This document shows positions 48,810 to 57,705 of a stretch of 64,000 bases of DNA, piece by piece. Below the pieces are notes generated by a model. The model searched no databases. It was not told the origin of the DNA and saw only the letters and a program-made list of their open reading frames with translations. A program made the position numbers and the translations under genes. Source of the stretch: Variovorax paradoxus (GTDB taxonomy: Bacteria > Pseudomonadota > Gammaproteobacteria > Burkholderiales > Burkholderiaceae_C). The stretch spans positions 1 through 64,000 of the forward strand of contig NZ_JXQQ01000065.1 of NCBI RefSeq assembly GCF_000834655.1. Reading direction: 5' to 3'. How positions within the stretch are numbered: position 1 is the stretch's first letter; the number at the start of each line of letters is the position of its first letter.

Positions 48810-51557
48810 ATGAGAAAGACAGGCACAAGGAACAAGCAGCAACCGCTGCGTGCATCGGGGCTGCTGCTCGGCACGCTCGCATTGGCCCTGGCCGGCTGCG
48901 GCGGAAGCGGCGGTGGTGGCGGCGGCTGGGCCGGGTGGCCCGGCGGCAATGGCGGGGGCGGCGGTGGTGGCCCCGGCGGCGGCAACCCTGGCGACAAACC
49001 CGCCGTGACGGTGCAAAGCCTCTCCTCCCCCGAGAAGATGACCAGCGGCGACGACACGCTCATCCAGCTGACCGCGGCCGACGGCGGCGCCGTTGCCGGC
49101 GTGAAGGTGGTGCTCAACGACAAGGACGTGACCGACCAGTTCAAGAAGGCGCCCGGCGGCAATGCATCGCTCGGCCTGCTGACCGGCCTTGCGCAAGGCG
49201 AGAACACGATCGAGGTGCGCGACGCCGCCGACGCGTCCAAGGTGCGCGGGAGCCTGAAGCTCACCGCCTACCCGATCCAGGGCCCGATCCTGTATGCGCC
49301 GCAGGAAGGCAGCTTCCACTGCCAGACCGACACCTTCAACGTCTATCCGGGCGGCCCCACGCTGACGGCCGGCCCGAACACCGATGCGAACTGCGCCGCG
49401 CCCACCCGCATCGACTGGGTCTACCACGACGCCACCAAGGCAGGCACCGCGGTCTGGCAGAAGTACGACCCGGCCAACCCGCCGGCCATGATCGAGCAGA
49501 CGACGCTGCTCGACGGCAGGAAGGTGCCCTACATCGTGCGGCTGGAAACCGGCGTCATCAACCGCGGCATCTACCAGATCGCCGTGCTGGGCGATCCGGC
49601 CAACAACCCGAACCCCACCGCGACGAATCCGCCGGGCGGCTTCAACGGCCGGCTGGTCTATCCCTTCGGCCAGAGCTGCGGCGGCGGCTGGTACGTGCAG
49701 GGCCGCTCGCTCGGGCCGGTAGGCGGCTCCACGAATTCGGCGAACGGCGCATCGGGCGACTTCAATGCGCTCAACGACCTGCCGCTCTCCAAGGGCTTCG
49801 CGGTCGCGAACTCCACGCTCAACTACTTCGGGCAGAACTGCAACCACATCATCTCGGCCGAAACCATGATGATGGTCAAGGAGCGCTTCATCAAGGCCAA
49901 CGGCCCGGTGCTCTACACGATGGGCTGGGGCAGCTCCGGCTCGGCGATGCAGCAGAGCATGATCGCCGACACCTACCCGGGCCTGCTCGACGGCATCGTG
50001 ATGCTCAACGGCTTCCCGGACAACGCGGGCCCGCAGAGCATGGAGGGGCGCCTCTTCTACAACTACCAGTTGAACCACACGAAGAACGGCACCACGCAGA
50101 ACGGCACCTACACGCCGGTGCCCAACAGCCCCTACGACCCGACCTACGACAACGCCACCGCGGCCAAGCGCGCGGCCGATGCGACGCTGCCGACCTGGAC
50201 CAACGCGGAGATCGCCGCCGCCTCGGGCTACTCGACCTACCACAGCATGCGCCAGCAGGCGAGCTTCTGGGCGGCACGGACCGACTCGGTGCTGCGCCCC
50301 GCCAACCAGGGCGACCGCGACAACGTGATGGCCGGCAGCGGCAACAGCTCCGTCTTCAACGCGATCATCGGTGCGAGCGAGAAGTACAGCCCCGCCAACG
50401 TGGTCGTGAGCGCACCGATGGGCGTGCTGCCGGCACCGCCCGTGAGCCTGCTGGCCGCCAACCCCACGGGCCTTCGCCCCAACGTCGCGGACCACAACCG
50501 CAACGTGCTCGGCATCGATCCGGCCACCGGGTTCGCGCGCTCGTTCTCGGGCAATGCCGGCGTGCAGTTCGGCCTGAACGCGCTGAACACCGGGCAGATC
50601 ACGATGGCGCAGTTCATTCACCTGAACGAGAAGATCGGCGGCCAGGACCCCGACGGCAACCTGGGCACCGCGCGCATGCAGCCCGACCCCATCGCGCTGA
50701 AGGCAGCCTACCAGACCGGCATGATCGCGTACGGCGGCGCGGGCCTGGCGACCACCGCGATCCTCGACCTGGACGGCCTGAACAACGAGTTCACCGGCGC
50801 GGGCGACATGCACCTGAAGTTCTTCCACTACATCCTGCGTGCACGCATCGCGGCGGCGACCGGCAAGTTCGACAACCACATCATGTGGAACGGCATGGCC
50901 AACGTCGCTGCGTTCAACCCCGATCCGAACGCCAACCACGCGACGCCCGTGCAGGCACCGCGGCCGGCCAAGACCGGGCGCACGATCGGCGCGATGCAGA
51001 AGGCCTTCTTCGCGATGGACGAGTGGCTCACCGCACTGGCCAACGACAAGTCGGCCGAGCCGCTGGCGGCCAAGGTCGTGAAGACCAAGCCGGCGACGCT
51101 GGTCGATGGCTGCTTCGGCGCGACGACGCCCGGCGCGGCGGACGACTTCATTGCCGAGCCGCAGGTCTTCGGCGGCTTCAACTCGGTGTTCCTCAACGGC
51201 AACGGCGGCAAGTCGCCGGCCGGCACCGTGGGCACCGGCTCGGCCCCGTCGCGCTGCAACGCGATGTACCCCGCATCGTCGTTCCCGCGCTTCGAGGCCG
51301 GCGAGCCGCTGCCGGCGCGCACGATGCAGTGCCAGTTCCGCCCGGTCGATGCCGCCGACTACGCCGGCTACGCCGCGCGCAATCCGGGATGGACCGGCGG
51401 CGCGCGCGATGCCGACCTGGCCAGGCTGCGCACGGTGTTCGCGAGCGGGGTGTGCGACTACACCAAGCCCGGGCTGGAAGAGCAGCCGCTGGCGGGCACG
51501 TGGATCCAGATCACCGGCGTGAACCAGATGACGATCGGCCATCCGTTGAGCCGATAG
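48810..51557 (+). CDS. DUF6351-type secreted lipoprotein hydrolase 2
   Basis: A 915-residue paralogue of the protein at 37312. Lipobox LALAGC is followed by a long Gly-rich spacer. The same beta-rich domain follows, then VPYIVRLETGVINRGIYQIAVLG, the hydrolase-like elbow MGWGSSGSAMQQSM (candidate Ser375/Ser376) and LNEKIGGQDPDGNL near the end. ATG 48810 has GGAGA 7 nt upstream; an earlier in-frame ATG at 48771 would put 13 extra residues before the signal peptide. It is the second gene of the IclR-controlled operon. An extracellular hydrolase feeding product to the Bug receptor is the simplest reading, but no substrate is known. Confidence 0.78.
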   Translation: MRKTGTRNKQQPLRASGLLLGTLALALAGCGGSGGGGGGWAGWPGGNGGGGGGGPGGGNPGDKPAVTVQSLSSPEKMTSGDDTLIQLTAADGGAVAGVKVVLNDKDVTDQFKKAPGGNASLGLLTGLAQGENTIEVRDAADASKVRGSLKLTAYPIQGPILYAPQEGSFHCQTDTFNVYPGGPTLTAGPNTDANCAAPTRIDWVYHDATKAGTAVWQKYDPANPPAMIEQTTLLDGRKVPYIVRLETGVINRGIYQIAVLGDPANNPNPTATNPPGGFNGRLVYPFGQSCGGGWYVQGRSLGPVGGSTNSANGASGDFNALNDLPLSKGFAVANSTLNYFGQNCNHIISAETMMMVKERFIKANGPVLYTMGWGSSGSAMQQSMIADTYPGLLDGIVMLNGFPDNAGPQSMEGRLFYNYQLNHTKNGTTQNGTYTPVPNSPYDPTYDNATAAKRAADATLPTWTNAEIAAASGYSTYHSMRQQASFWAARTDSVLRPANQGDRDNVMAGSGNSSVFNAIIGASEKYSPANVVVSAPMGVLPAPPVSLLAANPTGLRPNVADHNRNVLGIDPATGFARSFSGNAGVQFGLNALNTGQITMAQFIHLNEKIGGQDPDGNLGTARMQPDPIALKAAYQTGMIAYGGAGLATTAILDLDGLNNEFTGAGDMHLKFFHYILRARIAAATGKFDNHIMWNGMANVAAFNPDPNANHATPVQAPRPAKTGRTIGAMQKAFFAMDEWLTALANDKSAEPLAAKVVKTKPATLVDGCFGATTPGAADDFIAEPQVFGGFNSVFLNGNGGKSPAGTVGTGSAPSRCNAMYPASSFPRFEAGEPLPARTMQCQFRPVDAADYAGYAARNPGWTGGARDADLARLRTVFASGVCDYTKPGLEEQPLAGTWIQITGVNQMTIGHPLSR

Positions 51558-51566
51558 GTCTTGCCT

Positions 51567-51627
51567 CGCGGGCCTGCCGCCCGCGAAGCAGAAGGCTCGT
51601 GGACCGGGGTCATGCCCGTCCCCGGTC
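51567..51627 (+). terminator. Two tandem hairpins after the DUF6351 gene
   Basis: A 7-bp stem CGCGGGC/GCCCGCG with a 5-nt loop (51567-51585) and an 8-bp stem GACCGGGG/CCCCGGTC with a 10-nt loop (51602-51627) follow the stop codon by 10 and 45 nt. Neither has a T-tract, yet their position suggests transcript ending or 3' protection. Confidence 0.45.
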
Positions 51628-51756
51628 TCCAGCGACAGGTTTGCCCCATCGGGGCACGCGGCCTTGTCCGACACTTTCAAAAGGCAAAAAGCCATAACGT
51701 CTCGGTCGACAGCGGCTGCGTGCCGCGCTGGCTTTCCAAAACGAGATCCGAGAAAA

Positions 51757-53700
51757 ATGGCCGATGGCAGCAAACCAGTCGCGAACGAAGAAACGGTCCA
51801 CGATCTCAGCACGCCTCTGAACCTCGGATTGATCGTCGATGCCGACTACCGGCTGATGATCGACTCCATCACCGACTACGCGATCTTCTTTCTCGACCCC
51901 AACGGCATCGTGCTCAGCTGGAATGCGGGCGCCAGGCAACTGCAGGGCTACGAATCCCACGAAGTGGTCGGGCGCCACTTCTCCATCTTCTACCCCCCCG
52001 AACTGCTGGAGAAGAACTGGCCGCAGCACGAACTGGACATCGCGGCCGCCACCGGTCAGTTCCAGGAAGAAGGCTGGCGCCTGCGCAAGGACGGCACCCG
52101 CTTCTGGTCGAGCCTGGTGATCACGCGCCTCACGAGTCCCGACGGCACGCTGCGCGGTTTCTCCAAGATCACCCGCGACCTGTCGGAGCGCCAGAAACAC
52201 GACGACATGCTGCGCGCCAGCGAGGAGCGCTTCCGCCTCATCGTCGATGGCGTGAAGGACTATGCGATCTTCATGCTCGACCCGAGCGGCTACATCGTCA
52301 GCTGGAACAAGGGCGCCAAGGCCAACAAGGGCTACGACGCGCACGAGATCATCGGCAAGCACTTCTCGGTGTTCTATCCGCCCGAGGTGGCCGCCACGGG
52401 ATTTCCCGACACCGAGCTGCGGGTCGCGCGCGAGGTCGGCCGCTTCGAGGACGAAGGCTGGCGCGTGCGCAAGGACGGCAGCCGGTTCTGGGCCAGCGTG
52501 ATCATCACGGCCCTCTTCGACGAAACGGGCCGCCACCGCGGGTTTGCCAAGGTCACGCGCGACCTTACCGAGCGCAGGCGCGTCTCCACGCTGGAAGACG
52601 AAGGCCGCCGCATCACGACCTTCCTGGCGATGCTCGGCCACGAGCTGCGCAACCCGCTCACGCCCATTTCCAATGCGGTGGCGATCATGGAGCGCCTGGG
52701 CGAAGGCGTGGACGGCAAGACGCTCGCGCGCATGAACAACATCATCTCGCGCCAGCTCAAGCAGATCACGCGGCTGGTGGACGACCTGCTGGATGTCGGG
52801 CGCATCACGAGCGGAAAGATCCACCTCGAATCCAAGCCGGTGAAGCTGGCCGAGGTGATCGACGAGGCGCTGGAAATGGTCAAGCCGTCCGCCGATGCCA
52901 AGCACCACGCGCTGGTCTTCCAGAGCACGGCCCCCGATGCGTGGATCGCCGGCGACCGCGCCCGCATGATCCAGGTGGTCTGCAACCTGCTGAACAACGC
53001 CGTCAAGTTCACGCCGAACGGCGGACGCATCGAGGTGCAGTTGCGGGCGGCGGGCGGCAACGCGGAGATCAGCGTCAACGACAACGGCCCGGGCATCGCG
53101 CCCGCGTCGCTGCCGCGCGTCTTCATGCTGTTCGCGCAGGGCGAGCAGGAGATTTCGCGGCCGCAAGGAGGCCTGGGCCTCGGCCTCACGCTGGTGGAGC
53201 AACTGGTGACGCTGCACGGCGGCGACGTCAGCGCCTTCAGCAAGGGCGTGCCGGGCGAAGGCACGGAATTCATCATCCGCCTCCCCCGCGTCGCCGCACC
53301 GCTGGAGAAGCGGCGGGACGAAAGCGGCGAGGCCCGCAAGGTGGTGCTCGTGGTGGACGACAACCGCGACGCGGCCGAGACCATGTGCCTGCTCGTGGAG
53401 AGCCTGGGCTACGCGACCCGCACCGCCTTCGACGGCCCCTCGGCGCTCGATGCCATCAAGGTCGAGCAGCCCGACATCGTGCTGCTGGACATCGGCCTGC
53501 CGGGGTTCAGCGGCGTGGAAGTGGCCCGGCGCGCGCACCGTGAGGTCGCCCATCCGCCGACGCTGGTGGCCGTTACCGGGTTCGGCCAGGCGTCGGACCG
53601 GGAGACGAGTCTCGCGGCCGGCTTCTACGCCCACATGACCAAGCCGATCGACGCGCATCAGCTCGAGGGACTGCTCGAGCGCCTGCTCGGCAAGCCCTGA
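51757..53700 (+). CDS. Hybrid histidine kinase, PAS-PAS-HisKA-HATPase-REC
   Basis: A 647-residue soluble sensor kinase with no membrane helices. Two similar PAS domains lie at about 20-140 and 150-270, both with YAIF-LDP-G-I-SWN and GWRLRKDG-RFW motifs. The H box has His295 in LGHELRNPLTP. The ATPase has N box NLLNNAVKFTPNGG, G1 NDNGPGIA and G2 GGLGLGLTLV. The C-terminal receiver has VVDDNRDAA and phospho-acceptor Asp578 in LLDIGLPG. The duplicated PAS pair resembles internal duplication. The start at MADGSKP is preferred because the upstream in-frame stretch lacks a family match. Confidence 0.92.
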   Translation: MADGSKPVANEETVHDLSTPLNLGLIVDADYRLMIDSITDYAIFFLDPNGIVLSWNAGARQLQGYESHEVVGRHFSIFYPPELLEKNWPQHELDIAAATGQFQEEGWRLRKDGTRFWSSLVITRLTSPDGTLRGFSKITRDLSERQKHDDMLRASEERFRLIVDGVKDYAIFMLDPSGYIVSWNKGAKANKGYDAHEIIGKHFSVFYPPEVAATGFPDTELRVAREVGRFEDEGWRVRKDGSRFWASVIITALFDETGRHRGFAKVTRDLTERRRVSTLEDEGRRITTFLAMLGHELRNPLTPISNAVAIMERLGEGVDGKTLARMNNIISRQLKQITRLVDDLLDVGRITSGKIHLESKPVKLAEVIDEALEMVKPSADAKHHALVFQSTAPDAWIAGDRARMIQVVCNLLNNAVKFTPNGGRIEVQLRAAGGNAEISVNDNGPGIAPASLPRVFMLFAQGEQEISRPQGGLGLGLTLVEQLVTLHGGDVSAFSKGVPGEGTEFIIRLPRVAAPLEKRRDESGEARKVVLVVDDNRDAAETMCLLVESLGYATRTAFDGPSALDAIKVEQPDIVLLDIGLPGFSGVEVARRAHREVAHPPTLVAVTGFGQASDRETSLAAGFYAHMTKPIDAHQLEGLLERLLGKP

Positions 53701-53703
53701 GCT

Positions 53704-54669
53704 TCAGGCCCTGGCGGCCGGGCGCGCGGTCTGCTGTTCCTGCTGCTTCACGGCGGGGCTTTCGGTGCCCGCCTTGGCCTGCTCGGCCGCGACCTCGGTG
53801 GCCGCCTGGGCCTTGGCCGCCGCCACCGATCCGTGGGCGCTGGCATACACCTTCGTGAACTCCGCGCCCAGCAGGAAGATCTGCGCGGCGTAGTACACCC
53901 AGGCCAGGAGCACGACCAGCGACCCGGCCGCGGCGAACGATTCGTTGACGCCGCTCTTGCCCAGGTAGAGCCCGATCAGCACCTTGCCCACCTCGAAGAG
54001 CACCGCCGTCACCGCGGCGCCGATCCACACGTCGGGCCAGGCGATCGGCGCGCTCGGCATGAACTTGAAGATCATCGCGAACAGCAGCGTGAGAATGGCC
54101 AGCGAGACGATTGCATTGAGGCCCTGAAGCAGAAGCTCGAAGCCCGGAAACAAACCCGTGCTCCAGCTGCCGACAGCCGCGAGCCCGGCGCTCACGACGA
54201 GCGACACCATCAGCAGGAAGGCCAGCCCGAGGATCAGGCCGAACGACAGCAGCCGCGCGCGCAGGATGCCCCACACACCGCTCGGCTTCTCGCGCTCGGG
54301 CACATGCCAGATGCGGTCGAGCGCACTCTGCAGTTCGGCAAACACCGTGGTCGCGCCGACGACCAGAACCACCACGCTGATGCCGCCCGCGATGAGCCCG
54401 CGCGAGGGCTCGCTCGCGGCCTTGACCAGGCCCTGCACCGCCAGCGCGCCGTCGCGTCCGATGAGGCCCGACAACTGCGCGGCGATCTGGCCCTGCACCG
54501 CCTCGGCGCCGAAGAGCGCACCCGCCACGGCGATCACGATCACAAGCAGCGGAGCGAGCGAGAACGCGGTGTAGTAAGAAATTGCCGCGCCCATGCTCGG
54601 CGCGAAGTCGTCGACCCATGCCACGACCGCATCCTTGCAGAGCTGGAAAAGGTGCTTGAGCCTGCTCAT
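53704..54669 (-). CDS. YihY/virulence-factor BrkB family membrane protein
   Basis: A 321-residue inner-membrane protein of the YihY/BrkB family. The family start is visible (DDFAPSMGAAISYYTAFSLAPLLVIVIAVAG), followed by about five more membrane helices and a C-terminal Ala/Lys/Glu-rich cytoplasmic tail. The family is often annotated as an RNase BN relative, but that assignment is historical and not supported; its real function is unresolved. It ends 3 nt from the convergent hybrid kinase gene. Confidence 0.88.
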   Translation of the reverse strand: MSRLKHLFQLCKDAVVAWVDDFAPSMGAAISYYTAFSLAPLLVIVIAVAGALFGAEAVQGQIAAQLSGLIGRDGALAVQGLVKAASEPSRGLIAGGISVVVLVVGATTVFAELQSALDRIWHVPEREKPSGVWGILRARLLSFGLILGLAFLLMVSLVVSAGLAAVGSWSTGLFPGFELLLQGLNAIVSLAILTLLFAMIFKFMPSAPIAWPDVWIGAAVTAVLFEVGKVLIGLYLGKSGVNESFAAAGSLVVLLAWVYYAAQIFLLGAEFTKVYASAHGSVAAAKAQAATEVAAEQAKAGTESPAVKQQEQQTARPAARA

Positions 54670-54699
54670 GGCGTCATGAAGACAGCGTTGCCGACGACA

Positions 54700-55071
54700 T
54701 CACTTCCCGGCAGCGCAGAAGGCCAGGAACTCGTTGATTTCCACAGTCTTGTCGAAGACCGCATCCGCGCCGAGCCGGATGCACTCCGCGCGGTTGTCCT
54801 CGGAGGCCGCATTCGTCAACGCCACCACCACACCGCCCTTGCGGCCCATCGCGGACAACGCCATCAGCACACCCAGCCCATTGCCTTGCGCGAGAAACAG
54901 GTCCACCACGAGAAGCTGCCATCGGCCCTGGTTCGCTGTCAGCCACGTGATGGCCTCGGCCTCGGTGGGTGCAGAGCCCACGACCTTCGCCTCCAGGTAG
55001 CCCTCGAGAACGACCTTCAGGCTGTCCTGCACGTTCGGCTCGTCTTCCACGATGAAAATGGCGAGGGACAT
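54700..55071 (-). CDS. Single-domain response regulator
   Basis: A 123-residue stand-alone receiver domain with acidic pocket EDEP, phospho-acceptor Asp in LLVVDLFLAQGNG and conserved Lys in FDKTVE. There is no output domain, so it probably passes phosphate onward or acts by protein contact. It lies 30 nt upstream of the YihY gene, on the same strand. The hybrid kinase on the opposite strand nearby is an obvious but unproven phosphodonor. Confidence 0.88.
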   Translation of the reverse strand: MSLAIFIVEDEPNVQDSLKVVLEGYLEAKVVGSAPTEAEAITWLTANQGRWQLLVVDLFLAQGNGLGVLMALSAMGRKGGVVVALTNAASEDNRAECIRLGADAVFDKTVEINEFLAFCAAGK

Positions 55072-55245
55072 GCGGTTGGGCTCCTGGGTTCAAGGTGGGT
55101 GAGCAGATTCAGGACGAGGAAACGGTTGCTGAAAGGTGATCCGTCCGGCCGTCGGCAGATGTAGGCAGAAACCGCGACAGCGTGGTGGTGCGACGGAAGC
55201 CCATGCGCACATGCGGCCTGTCTGCATCGGGCTCGACGACGGGTG

Positions 55246-55896
55246 CTATGGCTGACCCAGGAAGCTGAAGCGAACCTGCATCGGCTCGGTCTCGGGAAGC
55301 ACGTACACCACCCCGTTGCGCTGCCCGAGCAGAGGCTGGATGTGGGTGTCGTAGAAGCTGGCCGGCACGTTGATGCAGCCATAGGAGATGCGGTTGTCCG
55401 CCACACCCGGCGAAGCGAGCCGCTCCAGCCGGCGCTCGGACTTGTTGTTCGCGCGAACGCGGTGCATGGAGACAGCGGCGTCGTAGTCGACCCACACGAT
55501 GTCCTCGCCCTGCAGGTTGCGCCCCGGCTCGCTTGCGAAGCGTCCCGCGGGTGTCGTGCGCTCATCGGGCCTGATATCGGACATCTTCCGCTCGCCGATG
55601 CCCGGCACCGAATCGTCGCCATGTGCAAGGCCGAGCAACACCGGCGAATCGCCCTGCAGGCGGCCTTGTGCATCGAAGATGAAAACGCGCGCCCTCTTCT
55701 TGTCGACCACCGCGAAAGCCTCGCCCTTGTTGTCGGCAGCCGCAACGGCCGCTTTCGCGAGCCGCAGTGCGTCGGGCTGAGCGGCCGCTCCCGTCGTCCA
55801 CGCAACGGCAAGGACGCAGGGAGCGAGCGTGCGGAGCCAACGGCCCGCAGCGCTCGCGCCTGTCGCCGGCCTACGCATCGGTGAGTCGAGGCTCAT
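55246..55896 (-). CDS. L,D-transpeptidase (YkuD/ErfK family)
   Basis: A 216-residue exported enzyme that makes or modifies 3-3 cross-links or protein attachments in peptidoglycan. The signal peptide covers about residues 1-40 (LAPCVLAVAWTTGAAAQ). The catalytic region is near the end: a His in VSMHRV and the nucleophile Cys in ISYGCINVPASFYD, a variant of the usual SHGC-R motif with Tyr for His and Asn for Arg. The start is ATG 55896. It follows the small exported protein by 19 nt. Confidence 0.85.
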   Translation of the reverse strand: MSLDSPMRRPATGASAAGRWLRTLAPCVLAVAWTTGAAAQPDALRLAKAAVAAADNKGEAFAVVDKKRARVFIFDAQGRLQGDSPVLLGLAHGDDSVPGIGERKMSDIRPDERTTPAGRFASEPGRNLQGEDIVWVDYDAAVSMHRVRANNKSERRLERLASPGVADNRISYGCINVPASFYDTHIQPLLGQRNGVVYVLPETEPMQVRFSFLGQP

Positions 55897-55915
55897 GTCG
55901 GCGTGCCGGGCGCGA

Positions 55916-56191
55916 TCAGTTCCGGTCGGCGCGGGCCTGGCGCATCGGCGGCTCGCTCGACATGGTCGAACTGCTGCTCGTGCCTGCCGAACTCTGCGGC
56001 ATCGGCGCGGCAGCCGGTGCGTTGTTCTGCGGGGTGGTGCCGGTGGTGCCCATGGGTCCGCCCACGGGGTTCTGCTGGCCCGCGGCGGTCGCGGGATTCG
56101 CGGGTGCGGTGGTGGGCGGGTTGCCCTGTGCGAAGGCGATGCCGGCGGTGCCGAGTGCAAGGGCTGCGATCAAGCTGGACGTGCGGTTCAT
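55916..56191 (-). CDS. Small exported Pro/Ala/Gly-rich protein
   Basis: A 91-residue protein with a clear signal peptide (MNRTSSLIAALALGTAGIAFAQ) and a disordered mature part of about 70 residues rich in Pro, Ala, Asn, Gly, Thr and Ser, ending MRQARADRN. An AGGAGA site precedes ATG 56191. No known family. As it is read just before the L,D-transpeptidase, one possibility is a protein acted on or anchored by it. Confidence 0.65.
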   Translation of the reverse strand: MNRTSSLIAALALGTAGIAFAQGNPPTTAPANPATAAGQQNPVGGPMGTTGTTPQNNAPAAAPMPQSSAGTSSSSTMSSEPPMRQARADRN

Positions 56192-56332
56192 GGTGATGTC
56201 TCCTGAGGTTTTCGCCGGGCGGATGTCCGGCGCAGTTCGAGACTGGGGGGGCGCGCGCCGCAACAGGTCGGTTGACGGCGCGGCCGGCTGTAGGAGACAG
56301 CAACGGCGCGGACGGTGCGAAGGCCAGGCCCG

Positions 56333-57196
56333 TCAGTCCAACGTCGCGAGATACGCCGCGATGTCCCGCGCGTCCTGTTCCGTCACGCCCATCTCGGGCA
56401 TGGCGGTGAGCGGATCGACGGTGCGCGTGTGACGCAGCCACTGCACCATGTTGTCGGGCGTGTTGGCGAGCTTGCCGCCGATCGTGGCACGCCTGGCCAT
56501 GCCGGCCAGCGGCGGCCCGACCTGGGGAAACGAACCGGTGGTGCCGGGAATGGTGTGGCACGCGTTGCAGGCATATTGCGCGAGGGCTCGCTGGCCGCGC
56601 CGCACGCTGTCCTGCGCACCGCCGGCCGCTCGCGGCCCCGGCCCGCACGCCGGCCCGCCAGGTGCGCCCTGCCCTGACGGCATCATCGGCGCGCTCGCCT
56701 GTGCGTACTGCTGCGGCGTCATGTCGGGCAGCCGCTCGAGAAACGCGACGAGCGCCCAGAGGTCCTGGTCGGAGAGGCGGTACTCCCATGCCGGCATGCC
56801 GCTCATCTTGATGCCGTTCTTCGTCACCCAGTAGAGCTCGCGCGCGTTCCAGCGCTGGCGCGCATCGACGAGCGGACCGGGCAGCGGCTGCATGCTCTTG
56901 CCGATGTCGCCCTGCGCCACGCCCGGTGCGCCGTGGCACTGCACGCACTTCTCGCGGTAGCAAGCGGCGCCGTGCACCACCTGCGCTTCTGCACCGAGTG
57001 CCGGCGGCTCGATGCCGCGGGCCCGCAGGCGCACCGACTGCCGCATCGCGGTTTCCAGGAGCGAATACACCGGTTGCGTGTGCTGCTCGGTCGCGGAGAC
57101 GTTGTAGAGCCCGCCCCACACGAGCCATGCCCCTCCGGCCGCCGCGGCCAGGCCGAGCGTCGCGAGGGTGCAAAGGATGGTCTTGGGCGTCCCCAT
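56333..57196 (-). CDS. Di-heme c-type cytochrome
   Basis: A 287-residue membrane-anchored cytochrome with two heme motifs. An N-terminal helix spans about residues 5-27. Heme 1 is CVQCHG near residue 83, with GMPAWEY as the likely Met-ligand region. Heme 2 is CNACHT in the last third, with AMPEMGV as its Met region. The two halves are each small cytochrome c domains, separated by a Pro/Gly linker. It is divergent from the oxidase genes (74-nt gap). It probably feeds electrons to the caa3 oxidase. Confidence 0.85.
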   Translation of the reverse strand: MGTPKTILCTLATLGLAAAAGGAWLVWGGLYNVSATEQHTQPVYSLLETAMRQSVRLRARGIEPPALGAEAQVVHGAACYREKCVQCHGAPGVAQGDIGKSMQPLPGPLVDARQRWNARELYWVTKNGIKMSGMPAWEYRLSDQDLWALVAFLERLPDMTPQQYAQASAPMMPSGQGAPGGPACGPGPRAAGGAQDSVRRGQRALAQYACNACHTIPGTTGSFPQVGPPLAGMARRATIGGKLANTPDNMVQWLRHTRTVDPLTAMPEMGVTEQDARDIAAYLATLD

Positions 57197-57270
57197 TTGG
57201 CGGCATTGTCTGACGCGCACCAGGGCACACGTGTCGGCGCAGGCCGCGTCCACGCTCGCAGAATCCGCAG

Positions 57271-57705
57271 ATGGGCCCTTCCACTGCCGCTGTCGTCACT
57301 GCCGCTGCTCCTCGAGCCGCGCGCCCGCACAGGGCGCTCCCCGTTTCGGCCGCGCTGCTGGTCGCGGTTTTCGCGAGCGGCTGCGAGCTCGGCGAGCGCG
57401 ACCTGCCGTACGGCGGCGCGCCATCGGCGCAACGCATCGCGGGCCAGCGCCTGCTCGCGCAGTACCAGTGCGGCAGCTGCCACGCCATTCCCGGCGTGCC
57501 GATCGCACAGGGCGCGGCCGCCCCGCCGCTCGGTGCCTTCGGACGGCGCAGCTACATTGCCGGGCGCGTGCCGAACCGGCCGGACACGCTGGCCGAATGG
57601 ATCGTCGCGCCCGCATCGCTGGTGCCCGGCACGTTGATGCCGGCGATGGGCGTGTCCCCCGCCGACGCGCGCGACATGGCGGCCTACCTGCTCGCGCTCG
57701 AATGA
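57271..57705 (+). CDS. Mono-heme cytochrome c lipoprotein of the caa3 operon
   Basis: A 144-residue cytochrome with a hydrophobic leader ending in a lipobox-like FASGC. One heme motif is CGSCHAI, with the Met-ligand region TLMPAMGVS. The gene overlaps the subunit II gene by 4 nt (ATGA), so it is co-translated with the oxidase. A stand-alone cytochrome at this position is probably a direct electron donor or a subunit of the oxidase. Confidence 0.85.
   Translation: MGPSTAAVVTAAAPRAARPHRALPVSAALLVAVFASGCELGERDLPYGGAPSAQRIAGQRLLAQYQCGSCHAIPGVPIAQGAAAPPLGAFGRRSYIAGRVPNRPDTLAEWIVAPASLVPGTLMPAMGVSPADARDMAAYLLALE

Noticed and set aside
47715..51812. 1365-codon open frame on the minus strand
   Set aside because: It lies opposite the Bug receptor and DUF6351 genes, which have signal peptides, ribosome binding sites and family motifs; the minus frame has none.
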